Shown: in pieces, positions 53,971 through 62,388 of the stretch
How the letters are laid out: each line of letters opens with the position of its first letter
Numbering within the stretch: the stretch's first letter is position 1
Source of the DNA: Rebecca billardiae RCC1528
Lineage: Eukaryota > Haptophyta
Length of the DNA stretch: 64,000 nt
Reading direction: 5' to 3'
Assembly (NCBI GenBank): GCA_965240325.2
Contig: OZ251225.1
Span: forward strand, 3,844,001-3,908,000
Notes under the pieces: generated by a model
Databases searched by the model: none
The model's input: the letters and a program-made list of their open reading frames with translations, nothing else
Told to the model about the DNA's origin: nothing
Made by a program: the position numbers and the translations under genes

Positions 53971-55422
53971 TCACTCCACGACGCTCCGATGATGATTTGG
54001 ATTTCCGAAAAATTCGCGCGCGCGCTGCTGCTGCTTGCGCGCGATTTGCCGCGCAACGGCGGAGGGCATCTTGACGGACCACAGCGCGGCGTCGTACCAC
54101 GTCTCCGGCGCGTGTCGCATGCGCTTGCTGTTGCGAAAGTCAGCCATTCTATCAAAGTGGCTCAGCAACACGCCGACACGCGAGAGCAGCCCACGCACAA
54201 GAGGCTCGGCCGGCGCGACGTGGAAGGCGCGCCGCGCGTACGCGCCCTCGAGGCCGTGCACCGCGCAGTCCGTGTCCATGTCCGCTGGGAAAGGTCGCTC
54301 GTGCGCCGGCGCGTTGCGTGGAGTCGGGTAGCGTCCAGTGTTCGCCGTCGCAGCGTTGTGAAAGTGCGACGGGTACGTGACCTCGTTGATAGACAGCTCG
54401 CCGCCCCAAGACACGAACGTGTCGAGCCGGTACCAGTCCGCAGCGAACGCGGCGCCAATGTCACGTGCGATCGAGAGCAGTCGAGGGCGCAGCTTGGCGA
54501 GCAGCTGGCGCAGCCGCGGGGAGAGACGCGCGCACTCGCTCGCTTCGACTGGATCGGTGCTCAGGCATCGGACCTCCACGTAGGTCGCCGAGCAGAAGGA
54601 GACGAACACGTTGCGTTTCGCGTCGGTCTTGGCACCCAGCCGTCCCAGCGCCCTCGAGCGCAGTGAGAGCATGCCCGAGCCAAGCTGGCGGACGCCGGCC
54701 CCGTCCAGCGCCACGTGCACGCACAGCTCGAACATCTCTTGCGCAGGCGGCGCACCCGCTGCTGCTGCTGCTGCTGCAGCAGCAGCAGCTGCTGCTGCTG
54801 TGCCAAACGTCGTTCCGCCAACGAGGGGCTGCACGATCACGCCTCTGTGCTCGTACCGCTGGCCCCACGCCGACCACATGCCGGTGCGCGGGAGGCATAG
54901 AGCGTCGGCGTGGTCGGCGAGCGTGTGTAACGCGCCTTCCCGCGGCTTGGGGAACTGGCGCACGCCCTTGCCGCCGCCTTCCGTGAGTGGCTTGACCACG
55001 AGGCCCACGCTGCCGTTCGTCTGTCGAACATAAGTGCGAACGGCGTCCAGGAAGGCCTGGCGCTCATACGCGGGCCACCGGCCGAGCGCGTGCGTGGAGA
55101 ATGCGCCGTAGATCGTGCGCGTGTGTGGCATGCCGAGCTCGGTCAGAAGCTCCGAGCACAGCAGCTTGTTTTCCAGCAGCCCAAACGTGAGCCCGCGCCT
55201 GTACCGCCGGAGCATCCAGTGCACGCGCGTTCCGTCGGACGGCTGAATGGTGAAGTTGGCCGCCTCGAGCTCGGGCAGCAGCAGGAAATCGGTGCTCACG
55301 TTGGCGGCGCCTGGTGGCGGCTCCTCGACGACAAGTCCGTCCCCGGTCGCCGCGGTCGCAGCGGTGAGCAACGTGGCGGCGCATGCGACGGCAGGCGTTG
55401 TGAAAGCACGCGCGCCGAACAT
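53971..55422 (-). CDS. Exported ATP-grasp-like (TupA-like) protein
   Basis: A single exon of about 483 residues. The N-terminus (residues 1-26, MFGARAFTTPAVACAATLLT) looks like a signal peptide. The body has ATP-grasp features: VGLVVKPLTEGGGKGVRQF (ATP-binding Lys and glycine-rich loop, ~145), GVIVQPLVGG, and DWYRLDTFVSWGGELSINEVTYPS (~345), where Glu/Asn would bind Mg. The last motif resembles TupA-like ATP-grasp proteins, which work with bacterial and algal glycan or teichuronopeptide synthesis. Residues ~210-225 are an Ala run from CTG/CAG triplets (54770-54805). Substrate unknown. If the signal peptide is real it acts in the secretory pathway. It is divergent from the Cys-rich gene at 55639. 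Confidence 0.72.
   Translation of the reverse strand: MFGARAFTTPAVACAATLLTAATAATGDGLVVEEPPPGAANVSTDFLLLPELEAANFTIQPSDGTRVHWMLRRYRRGLTFGLLENKLLCSELLTELGMPHTRTIYGAFSTHALGRWPAYERQAFLDAVRTYVRQTNGSVGLVVKPLTEGGGKGVRQFPKPREGALHTLADHADALCLPRTGMWSAWGQRYEHRGVIVQPLVGGTTFGTAAAAAAAAAAAAAAGAPPAQEMFELCVHVALDGAGVRQLGSGMLSLRSRALGRLGAKTDAKRNVFVSFCSATYVEVRCLSTDPVEASECARLSPRLRQLLAKLRPRLLSIARDIGAAFAADWYRLDTFVSWGGELSINEVTYPSHFHNAATANTGRYPTPRNAPAHERPFPADMDTDCAVHGLEGAYARRAFHVAPAEPLVRGLLSRVGVLLSHFDRMADFRNSKRMRHAPETWYDAALWSVKMPSAVARQIARKQQQRAREFFGNPNHHRSVVE
54770..54805. repeat. (CTG)n/(CAG)n triplet tract inside the ATP-grasp gene
   Basis: GCTGCTG units are followed by CAGCAG and again CTGCTG units, an imperfect palindromic triplet tract encoding polyalanine. 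Such tracts vary in length between strains. Confidence 0.75.
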
Positions 55423-55441
55423 CGTCGCCGAAGCGCTTTAC

Positions 55442-55490
55442 AATCTCGCCTGCCTGAGCTGTGTGCGTCTCTTATTCTTAGTAAACTGTA
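55442..55490 (+). repeat. 49-base direct repeat, copy 1
   Basis: Identical over 49 bases to 55591-55639. It contains GCCTGCCTGAGCTGTGTGCG and TTCTTAGTAAACTG and lies next to the ATP-grasp start codon. Confidence 0.95.
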
Positions 55491-55590
55491 CAATCCCGCT
55501 GTCGGCGGGGGTAGAGTTATACACTTACTACTACACAGTTACACCTACTGTACTACTACTGTACCAGTATTGGAAAACGAAAGCGGGGGT

Positions 55591-55639
55591 AATCTCGCCT
55601 GCCTGAGCTGTGTGCGTCTCTTATTCTTAGTAAACTGTA
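55591..55639 (+). repeat. 49-base direct repeat, copy 2
   Basis: Second copy, 149 bases after the first. Its last base is the A of the ATG at 55639, so the repeat forms the immediate 5' leader of the Cys-rich gene. Confidence 0.95.
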
Positions 55640-56604
55640 TGCATCAACAATCCAGCATGCCGGTCGCGCCGGTGGGCTCGTGCGTGCGCCTCGAGGGCCT
55701 CAGCACCGCGCCGCGCTTGAACGGCCGCGTAGGCTGCGTCGTAGGCCACAGCCACGACGGGCGTGCGCTCGTGCGCCTCACCGAGGGCGAGAGCGAGGCG
55801 TCGGGCCGCGAGCTGCTCGTGCGCGCGCCCCAGCTCGCGCGGTTTGTCCCGACGGAGGAGGACGACGCGGCCGCGACAGCGCGGATGGAGCAGCTGCGCC
55901 GCACGGCGGGGCACGTCGTGCCCGCGGGCTGGCCGCGCGATCGAATCGACTGCCCGGCGTGCGCCAGGCGGCACGAGCGCCACCTCTGCTGCCAGAGCTC
56001 CACCTCGAGCTTCGAGCCGCCGCACACGGGCCAGCTCGAGCTCGTGAGCTGGACCTTCAGCGAGCGGCCGGTCGAGGGCGAGAGCGAGGCGGCCGCCGAG
56101 GGCATGACGGCGGAGATGGAGCGGCTCGTCGCCGCCGAGTGCGGCTGGGACTACGGCGCGACCGTGGCGCGCTGGCCGCGCGCCTTCCGCTGGACGTGCT
56201 GCGGCCGCGCGCCCGACAGCCGTGGCCGGTGCGAGCACCACGGCGCGAGGCGGGGCGCGTGGTGCACGTGCGACCCGTGCCGCAGCGGCCGGCACGACCT
56301 GGTGCGCTTCACGCCCAGCGCGCACAACCGGCTCCTCGTCGCCCTGCACGCGCCGTGCCCGCCCGCGCGCGACGCGTGGGCCGTGGTGGCCGGCATCCCC
56401 TGGTCGGCACGCTCGCACGCCCTCTTCCCGCGGCCCTTCCGCGCGCGCACCTTTGCGCTGCTGTGCGCGCGCGCGCGCGGCGCAGCGGCTGCGGCCGATG
56501 CGAGCGCGTCGCTGCTGCTGCTCGGGCGCCTGGACGAGGGCGTGATGCTACTCATCCTCGGCCACCTCGCAGGCCCGCCGCCTGATGCCGCCATCGGCGG
56601 CTGA
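55639..56604 (+). CDS. Cys-rich protein with SH3-like N-terminus, unknown
   Basis: About 321 residues from ATG 55639; a second ATG at 55657 gives MPVAPVGSC. Residues ~12-65 (VGSCVRLEGL, LNGRVGCVVG, GRALVRLTEG, RELLVRAPQLARF) look like the small SH3-like barrel seen before many algal SET, MYND and ankyrin proteins. Two Cys/His clusters follow: CPACARRHERHLCC (~100) and CCGRAPDSRGRCEHHGARRG with CTCDPC (~190-215), probably zinc sites. The C-terminal LLLLGRLDEGVMLLILGHLAG (~295) resembles an F-box helix. No catalytic motif is recognised. It is divergent from the ATP-grasp gene, 216 bases between starts. Confidence 0.65.
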   Translation: MHQQSSMPVAPVGSCVRLEGLSTAPRLNGRVGCVVGHSHDGRALVRLTEGESEASGRELLVRAPQLARFVPTEEDDAAATARMEQLRRTAGHVVPAGWPRDRIDCPACARRHERHLCCQSSTSSFEPPHTGQLELVSWTFSERPVEGESEAAAEGMTAEMERLVAAECGWDYGATVARWPRAFRWTCCGRAPDSRGRCEHHGARRGAWCTCDPCRSGRHDLVRFTPSAHNRLLVALHAPCPPARDAWAVVAGIPWSARSHALFPRPFRARTFALLCARARGAAAAADASASLLLLGRLDEGVMLLILGHLAGPPPDAAIGG

Positions 56605-57004
56605 CGATGTCGTGGCACTACTGGTGCAGCCATCAGTCATCGTCACTTCGGAGCGGACTGAGCCGCAGGATGAGGGCCAGGAATCGACGAGCAGGAGACT
56701 CCGCGCCGCCGATGACTGATGCTAGACCTAGGTGGATGACGACACTGACGACGATGATGAGGACTACGATGACGACGATAATATTATTCTGCGCGCTGAT
56801 GACGATCGATATCTAGCAGACGCGATATCGTCGACGATGATACGTGCGTCGTATATTGACGATGACGATATTGATGGCACCGCCATGCTTTCGGCGACTC
56901 CGTCACTCCGCGATGGTCCTCCGCGAGTCGAAGGACTAGCTGGTAGCTTAGGAGTCCAACTCAAGATGAGCAGCCAGCGGCGCGCTCGGGGCGATCGCAC
57001 GTAG
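56605..57004. other. Convergent intergenic region rich in GAC/GAT
   Basis: GATGACGAC-type trinucleotide runs at 56735-56880 create an Asp-rich open frame (MDDDTDDDDEDYDDDD) that I take to be a by-product of the repeat. The region contains ATAATATTATTC and GATCGATATC patches and separates two convergent stop codons. Confidence 0.55.
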
Positions 57005-58558
57005 TCACTCTGCCGGCGGCATGTGGCGCAGGCAGTGCCCGAGCGCGCACACGAACGCGTGCACGTCGCCGAAGGAGACGTACAGCGGGCACAGGCCGAC
57101 GCGCAGCACGTGCGGCCGCCTGTAGTCGCACTCGACGCCGTGTGCGCGCGCGAGCTCGGCCTGCACCGCGGCCGCGCGGTCGGCGCCGGAGTCGGCGGGG
57201 CGCACGCGCACGGAGAGCTGCGCGCCGCGCGCGCTCGCGTCGCGCGGCGTGATCACGTCGAAGTGCCCCGCGCCCCCCTTCGGCCGCGGCAGCTCCTCCT
57301 CCAGCGCCGCGAGCAGCTCGAGCGCGTGCTCGGTCAGCCGCACCGCCTTGGCGCGCAGCCTGCCCAGCCCGGCCGCGTCAAAGAGCTCCAGGCTGCCGCG
57401 CAGCGCGGCGAGCTGGAAGATGGGCGGGTTGGAGAGCTGCCAGCCGTCCGCGCCGGGGGCGGGGACGAAGTCGGGCCCCATCCTGAACCGCGTCGCCGCG
57501 TCGTTGCCCCACCACCCCGCCATCCGCTTGGGCGCGCGCCCCGCGGCGAGCGCGTCCGCGCCGCAGTGGGTGTCGTGCACGAACGCGCCGCCGATGGCGC
57601 CCGGACCCGCTGCGCGCGCAGGGGCGGCGGCGGCGGTGCGTGAGCGCGCGCGCGAGGGAGAGGAGGGGGGCGGGAGCTGCGGCGCGCGGCGCGCGCGCGC
57701 ACCGTTGAGGTACTTGTACGAGCACCACGCGGCGAAGTCGACGCCCCACTCGTGCAGCGCGAGCGGCACGTTGCCCGCGGCGTGCGCAAGGTCCCACCCA
57801 ACCACGATGCCGCGCGCGCGCGCCGCGGCGGTGATGGCGGCGATGTCGAAGAGCTGGCCGGTGTAGTACTGCACGCCGGAGAGCAGCATCAGCGCGACGC
57901 CGCCGCCGTGCTCCTCGATCCACGCCAGGATCGCCTCCGTGCGCAGCGTCTCGCCGCCGGCCGCCTCGGGCCAGAGCTCGCGCACGGCGCCGCTGCCGTC
58001 CGCGCCGCCGTACCCGCGCAGCGCGGCGTGCGAGGTGACGGCGTAGCGGTCGGAGGGGAAGGCGCCGCCCTCGATCACGATGGCGTGCCGCGCGGCCGTC
58101 GGCGCGTAGAACGACGCCATCAGCAGGTGCAGGTTCACCGTGAGCGAGTTCATCGCCACGACCTCGTGCTCGCGCGCGCCCACGAGCCGAGCGAGGGGCG
58201 CGCGCACGCGCTCGTGGTAGGAGAGCCAGGACGGGCCGGTGAAGTGGCCGCGCTCGCCGAGGGTGGCCCACTGCACCAGCTCGTCCGCGACGAGCTGCGC
58301 CGCGCGGTCCGGCTGCAGCCCGAGCGAGTGGCCGCACAGGTACACGGGCACGCCGCGCGGGAACGCAAAGCGCGCGCGCAGGTGCGCCAGCTCGTCGGCC
58401 GCGTCGAGCTGGCGCGTGCGCTCGAGCAGCGCGCTGCCCAGCGAGGCTGATGCGCTGGAGGGTCGCGCGCGCCGCCGCGCCGCTCGCCGCAGCAGCCACA
58501 GTGCGCAGGCGCTGGCGGCGAGCAGAGTTTGGGCCACGTGCGCTCGATTCATCGTCAT
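57005..58558 (-). CDS. KYNU: Kynureninase
   Basis: Exons 58558-57703 and 57609-57005 (93-base intron, donor GTGCGC) give about 486 residues. Splicing restores CSYKYLNAGPGAIGGAFVH, the PLP site; the Lys of SYKYLN (~281) forms the Schiff base. Other family motifs are YLCGHSLGLQP (~77), MNSLTVNLHLLMASFY, EGGAFPSDRYA, DLAHAAGNVPL, GWWGND and RVGLCPLYVSFGDVH. The start is ATG 58558 (MTMNRAH); the frame above begins only at TTG. The N-terminal hydrophobic stretch with a basic flank (LLAASACALWLLRRAARRR) could be a membrane anchor or targeting signal, unusual for the family. The enzyme cleaves kynurenine or 3-hydroxykynurenine to anthranilate or 3-hydroxyanthranilate plus alanine, in tryptophan breakdown and de novo NAD synthesis. 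Confidence 0.95.
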   Translation of the reverse strand: MTMNRAHVAQTLLAASACALWLLRRAARRRARPSSASASLGSALLERTRQLDAADELAHLRARFAFPRGVPVYLCGHSLGLQPDRAAQLVADELVQWATLGERGHFTGPSWLSYHERVRAPLARLVGAREHEVVAMNSLTVNLHLLMASFYAPTAARHAIVIEGGAFPSDRYAVTSHAALRGYGGADGSGAVRELWPEAAGGETLRTEAILAWIEEHGGGVALMLLSGVQYYTGQLFDIAAITAAARARGIVVGWDLAHAAGNVPLALHEWGVDFAAWCSYKYLNGARARRAPQLPPPSSPSRARSRTAAAAPARAAGPGAIGGAFVHDTHCGADALAAGRAPKRMAGWWGNDAATRFRMGPDFVPAPGADGWQLSNPPIFQLAALRGSLELFDAAGLGRLRAKAVRLTEHALELLAALEEELPRPKGGAGHFDVITPRDASARGAQLSVRVRPADSGADRAAAVQAELARAHGVECDYRRPHVLRVGLCPLYVSFGDVHAFVCALGHCLRHMPPAE

Positions 58559-58695
58559 CTCTCGTGACGCCAGACGCGATGACAATGATGACGACAATGC
58601 AAGGGCCTTGGACAATGGCGTCCCACAACCTTATTGTCTGTTTATTTGCTGATGATGATCGAGCGCACTGAGACCGGCTCTGACGCACTGCAGCG

Positions 58696-58703
58696 CAGCC
58701 GCG
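58696..58703 (+). repeat. Target-site duplication, left
   Basis: The octamer CAGCCGCG directly precedes the hAT terminal repeat. The same octamer follows the right end at 61014-61021. Confidence 0.92.
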
Positions 58704-58721
58704 CAGGGATGGGCGCAAGCG

Positions 58722-58800
58722 AATCGCCGAATTTTCAATTCGCCGAATTCGCCGAATCGGCGAACGGCGAAGGCTGGGCGCATTCGGCGAAGGTGGCGAA
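58722..58800. repeat. Left subterminal GAATTCGCC repeats
   Basis: Several overlapping copies of AATTCGCCGAA and its complement, including a short palindromic cluster. They mirror those at the right end. Confidence 0.85.
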
Positions 58801-59581
58801 TGCCCCTGTACGGGAGGTCAGTCGGGTGTGCGACGCCCCCGGACTCATCACCTCAATGCAGATAGTACTAGCTACCCGGTAAGCTGGCGCATGCGGCAGC
58901 GCATGGCTGTACGGGTTGCTAGTTGACTAGCCCATTGCGCACGGCCTGACCGAACCGCTAGCGTCGTCAGTCGCCATCATCATTGCTGTTCTCACCGGAA
59001 ACAGCCTCTGGTTCGACCTCGTCATCACTCAGACTCAGTCGTCATCCTCGCTGCCCGCGAGTCACCCCGCATGGGGACGCCGGCGGCATCACTGCCGTCG
59101 CTCTCAGACGAGGTGTCGTGCGACGCCAGTGAGCTGCCCTCGTCGGCCCGCTGCTCGTCAACCTCAAGCGCGCCCAGAAGGCTGCCATCGCCTACGCTGC
59201 GGCAGAGGAGGCCGCCGGCGGCGGCGGCGGCGGCGCAGGCCCGGCGGGCGGCGGCGACCGTCGGCCTCGACTCCGACGACTCGGATCAGAGTACTCTGAG
59301 TGAGTAGACAGGCAGATAGGCTCCGCATGCACGGCAGACCGCCTGACGCGCCTGCCGTGGCGCACACAGGCCGCTGACTGTGTCACGCGGCCCTCGGTAG
59401 CCTATTGGGATGAGATATATATATTCCGCTCGGCGATGGCCAGTGATGGGCGACTACGAGGGGTCAGGGGGGGGGACGACGGCGAGGAGCGATGATCCTG
59501 GTGTTTGTCTCTGCTGCTCGATCTGATGCTGCTACAGCTTGCTGACTTTGACGCCTGCCCGTTGCATACCACGTCGTTAAT

Positions 59582-60685
59582 ATGGCGGGCCGTAGGTCCG
59601 CCCCTTGTAGTGCCCGGGAAAAAGATAAGAAAAGAAAAGAAGAAAGAAAATCGCCTCGCCAAGAAAAGAAAATCGCGCTTCGCTCACTACCGGGCGCCCT
59701 CGCAGCTCCCACTGGGGACGCTCGGCCGAAAACCATCTGGCGCCTGGCGCGGAGCGCATGGGCCGCGCGCGCCAAATCCAACGCCGGCGCGGACATCGTG
59801 CGAGGATTCCCGAGACGTATTTTCGCCCGATTCGCGTTTGCTGCCCTCGTTGTCTCGCGTGCAGGTCGAACGGGGGCTAAATCGACGCGTTTGGAGCGGT
59901 ACGCTCGGCGCGTCGACACGATCGTGCGACCTGGGGCGATCCTCGCCCGACGTGCACGTCGAAAGCTCGCACCGGCCATAGCATCATGCGCTGCGCACGA
60001 TGACCGCCTCGCGCGATCCACCGTCGCGCGTCGGGCTCGGTGCGAGAAAGCCCTCATCACGAGGCGTCTCGCGGGCGGGAAGCGCCATCGCACGCGACGC
60101 AAGATTTGGCGCGGCCTGCTGAACTCGATCGCCGGAATCCGCGCATCACCGGACTCAGTCATTGCTCGCGGTCCGGTCCCTCAGCCGAAGCCCACGTCCG
60201 GCCTGCATGGCGTCGACGGTGACCAATGCGACGGAAGCGCAGCGCCAACGGCGTACGACGCGCAGCGGACGCACCTCCCGGGTCTGTCGCCGTGGCAGCA
60301 ACCGCGTCTTCGCGAGTTGGCGACCCTCGCCGCAGCGCGACACAGACAAGCCCGTGATGCCATCCACACAGAGATGAAACGTCGAGCATGCAACATCGCC
60401 GCGCCATCCTCGTCCATGGCGCAGGCGCTGCGGGACGAGGCGGAAGTCGTCACGCCGGTGACGGATGCGCTGCGACTCGTGTGCCCGCGTGAGCAGCGCT
60501 TGCCCACTCTCGATCGCGAGTGGCACACGCTGTCGCTGTGCGCGCGCGCGCGCACAACCAACAGCTCCGCTCGTGCCGCCGAGCACGCGAGCGCCAGACC
60601 TGTCGAAGAGGCGAAGAGCGACGACCGCGTGAACGTCAACGCGCTCGTGATTCCCTCGTGGGTGTGGGCCTCGCTGATGGAGTGA
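59582..60685 (+). CDS. hAT-internal ORF, possible transposase remnant
   Basis: A 367-residue frame with an ATG start inside the hAT element. The first half is strongly basic (Lys/Arg-rich) with no domain. Near the C-terminus, EVVTPVTDALRLVCPREQRL followed by PTLDREWHTLSL loosely fits the P-(I/V)-x-x-x-L-R-L-x-(D)-x-x-x-x-P-T/x-M segment of hAT transposases. The catalytic Asp/Glu region, zinc finger and dimerisation motif of a complete hAT enzyme are not visible. It may be a truncated transposase or a passenger frame. Composition is less GC-biased than host genes, as expected for transposon DNA. Confidence 0.4.
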   Translation: MAGRRSAPCSAREKDKKRKEERKSPRQEKKIALRSLPGALAAPTGDARPKTIWRLARSAWAARAKSNAGADIVRGFPRRIFARFAFAALVVSRAGRTGAKSTRLERYARRVDTIVRPGAILARRARRKLAPAIASCAAHDDRLARSTVARRARCEKALITRRLAGGKRHRTRRKIWRGLLNSIAGIRASPDSVIARGPVPQPKPTSGLHGVDGDQCDGSAAPTAYDAQRTHLPGLSPWQQPRLRELATLAAARHRQARDAIHTEMKRRACNIAAPSSSMAQALRDEAEVVTPVTDALRLVCPREQRLPTLDREWHTLSLCARARTTNSSARAAEHASARPVEEAKSDDRVNVNALVIPSWVWASLME

Positions 60686-60925
60686 TGCGCATACTACTAA
60701 GAGTACAGACAGTGAGACGTGTGTACACGTCGGAGAGCCAACTTCACGTGTCACTGGTCCTTGCACTCGACTGTCCGTCACCCACGGCCACAAGCGAATG
60801 TGGAAAGCAGACGCGAACCCGCAAAGGATACATTGCGACAGCACTGGCACGGCCCGCCGACCCCCCCGCCCGCCAGGGCACAGTTTATATATAGGCGCGG
60901 AAATGTTCATCGCTACGCAGAAATT

Positions 60926-60998
60926 CGCCATATTCGGCGAATTCGGCGAATTCGGCGAATTCGGCGAAGAAGCGAAGGCTGCTGAGGCCATTCGGCGA
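60926..60998. repeat. Right subterminal TTCGGCGAA repeats
   Basis: Four consecutive TTCGGCGAA units (9-base period) near 60930-60968, and one more near 60990, just inside the right hAT end. Confidence 0.9.
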
Positions 60999-61013
60999 AT
61001 CTGCCCATCCCTG

Positions 61014-61021
61014 CAGCCGCG
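61014..61021 (+). repeat. Target-site duplication, right
   Basis: The octamer CAGCCGCG directly follows the hAT right end and is identical to the left copy. Confidence 0.92.
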
Positions 61022-61137
61022 GCGCCGTCGTCGTCACCCATCGGGCTGGGGGCTCTGCCGTGCCGGTGGCGTCGGTCGACCCAGGGTGATCGATATCGAC
61101 GCGCGCCAGCCGGTGCTCTGCGCGCAAGCTGGCCGGC

Positions 61138-62388
61138 ATGGTCGACCTGAAGCGCCGCAAGTGTGATCACACCGGCTGCACCTCGCGGCCTTCCTTCAGC
61201 ATGCCGGGCGCGCGCGCCACCCGGTGCGCTACGCACAAGCTGGCCGGCATGGTCAACGTGGTGAGCCGCACGTGTGATCACGCTGGCTGCACCACGCGGC
61301 CTGCGTTCGGCATGCCGGGCGACGCGCGCGCCACCCGGTGCGCTGCGCACAAGCTGGCCGGCATGATCGACCTGCAGCACCCCAAATGTGATCACGCTGG
61401 CTGCACCGCGCGGCCGTCGTTCGGCATGCCCGGTGACGCGCGCGCCAGCCGGTGCGCTGCGCACAAGCTGGCCGGCATGGTCGACGTGGTGAGCCGCAAG
61501 TGTGATCACGCGGGCTGCACCGCGCGGCCGTCGTTCGGCATGCCCGGTGACGCGCGCGCCAGCCGGTGCGCTACGCACAAGCTGGCCGGCATGGTTGACG
61601 TGAAGACCCACAAGTGTGATCACGCCGGCTGCACCAAGTGCCCCTCATTCGGCATGCCGGGCGACGCGCGCGCCAGCCGGTGCGCTACGCACAAGCTGGC
61701 CGGCATGGTTGACGTGAAGACCCACAAGTGTGATCACGCCGGCTGCACCAAGTGCCCCTCATTCGGCATGCCGGGCGACGCGCGCGCCAGCCGGTGCGCT
61801 ACGCACAAGCTGGCCGGCATGGTTGACGTGGTGAACCGCAAGTGCGATCACACCGGCTGCACCAAGCAGCCTGCGTTCGGCATGCCAGGTGACGCGCGCG
61901 CCAGCCGGTGCGCTACGCACAAGCTGGCCGGCATGGTCAACTTGGTGAGCCGCCAGTGTGATCACGCGGGCTGCACCGCGCGGCCGTCGTTCGGCATGCC
62001 CGGTGACGCGCGCGCCAGCCGGTGCGCTACGCACAAGCTGGCCGGCATGGTTGACGTGAAGACCCACAAGTGTGATCACGCCGGCTGCACCAAGTGCCCC
62101 TCATTCGGCATGCCCGGTGACGCGCGCGCCAGCCGGTGCGCTGCGCACAAGCTGGCCGGCATGGTTGACGTGGTGAGCCGCAAGTGTGATCACGCCGGCT
62201 GCACCAAGTGCCCCTCATTCGGCATGCCGGGCGACGCGCGCGCCAGCCGGTGCGCTACGCACAAGCTGGCCGGCATGGTTGACGTGAAGAGCCGCCAGTG
62301 TGATCACGCTGGCTGCACCAAGCAGCCTGCGTTCGGCATGCCAGGTGACGCGCGCGCCAGCCGGTGCGCTACGCACAAGCTGGCCGGC
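61138..62388 (+). repeat. Eleven tandem 114-base units
   Basis: Units begin at successive GGCATGGTTGACGTG-like positions 114 bases apart (first unit 111). Units five and six are almost identical at the DNA level, and the same variants recur out of order, which points to ongoing duplication and gene conversion. Confidence 0.95.

Larger units (their letters stand above)
58704..61013. mobile_element. hAT-superfamily transposon, 2,310 bases
   Basis: The ends are inverted repeats beginning CAGGGATGGGC, closely like the CAGGGATG ends of Ac and other hAT elements. They are flanked by a perfect 8-base target duplication (CAGCCGCG at 58696-58703 and 61014-61021), the size diagnostic of hAT insertion. 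Subterminal arrays of ATTCGCCGAA/TTCGGCGAA lie inside both ends (58722-58800 and 60926-60998), probably transposase-binding sites. The interior carries a 367-residue frame (59582-60685) that is at most a fragment of a transposase. The exact duplication argues for a recent insertion. Confidence 0.93.

Noticed and set aside
56732-57004. Asp-rich frame MDDDTDDDDEDYDDDD
   Set aside because: Generated by a GAC/GAT trinucleotide run in a convergent 3' region; no family and no promoter context.
59071-59307. 78-residue Ser-rich plus-strand ORF inside the hAT element
   Set aside because: Low complexity, no hAT domain, and its length is expected by chance.
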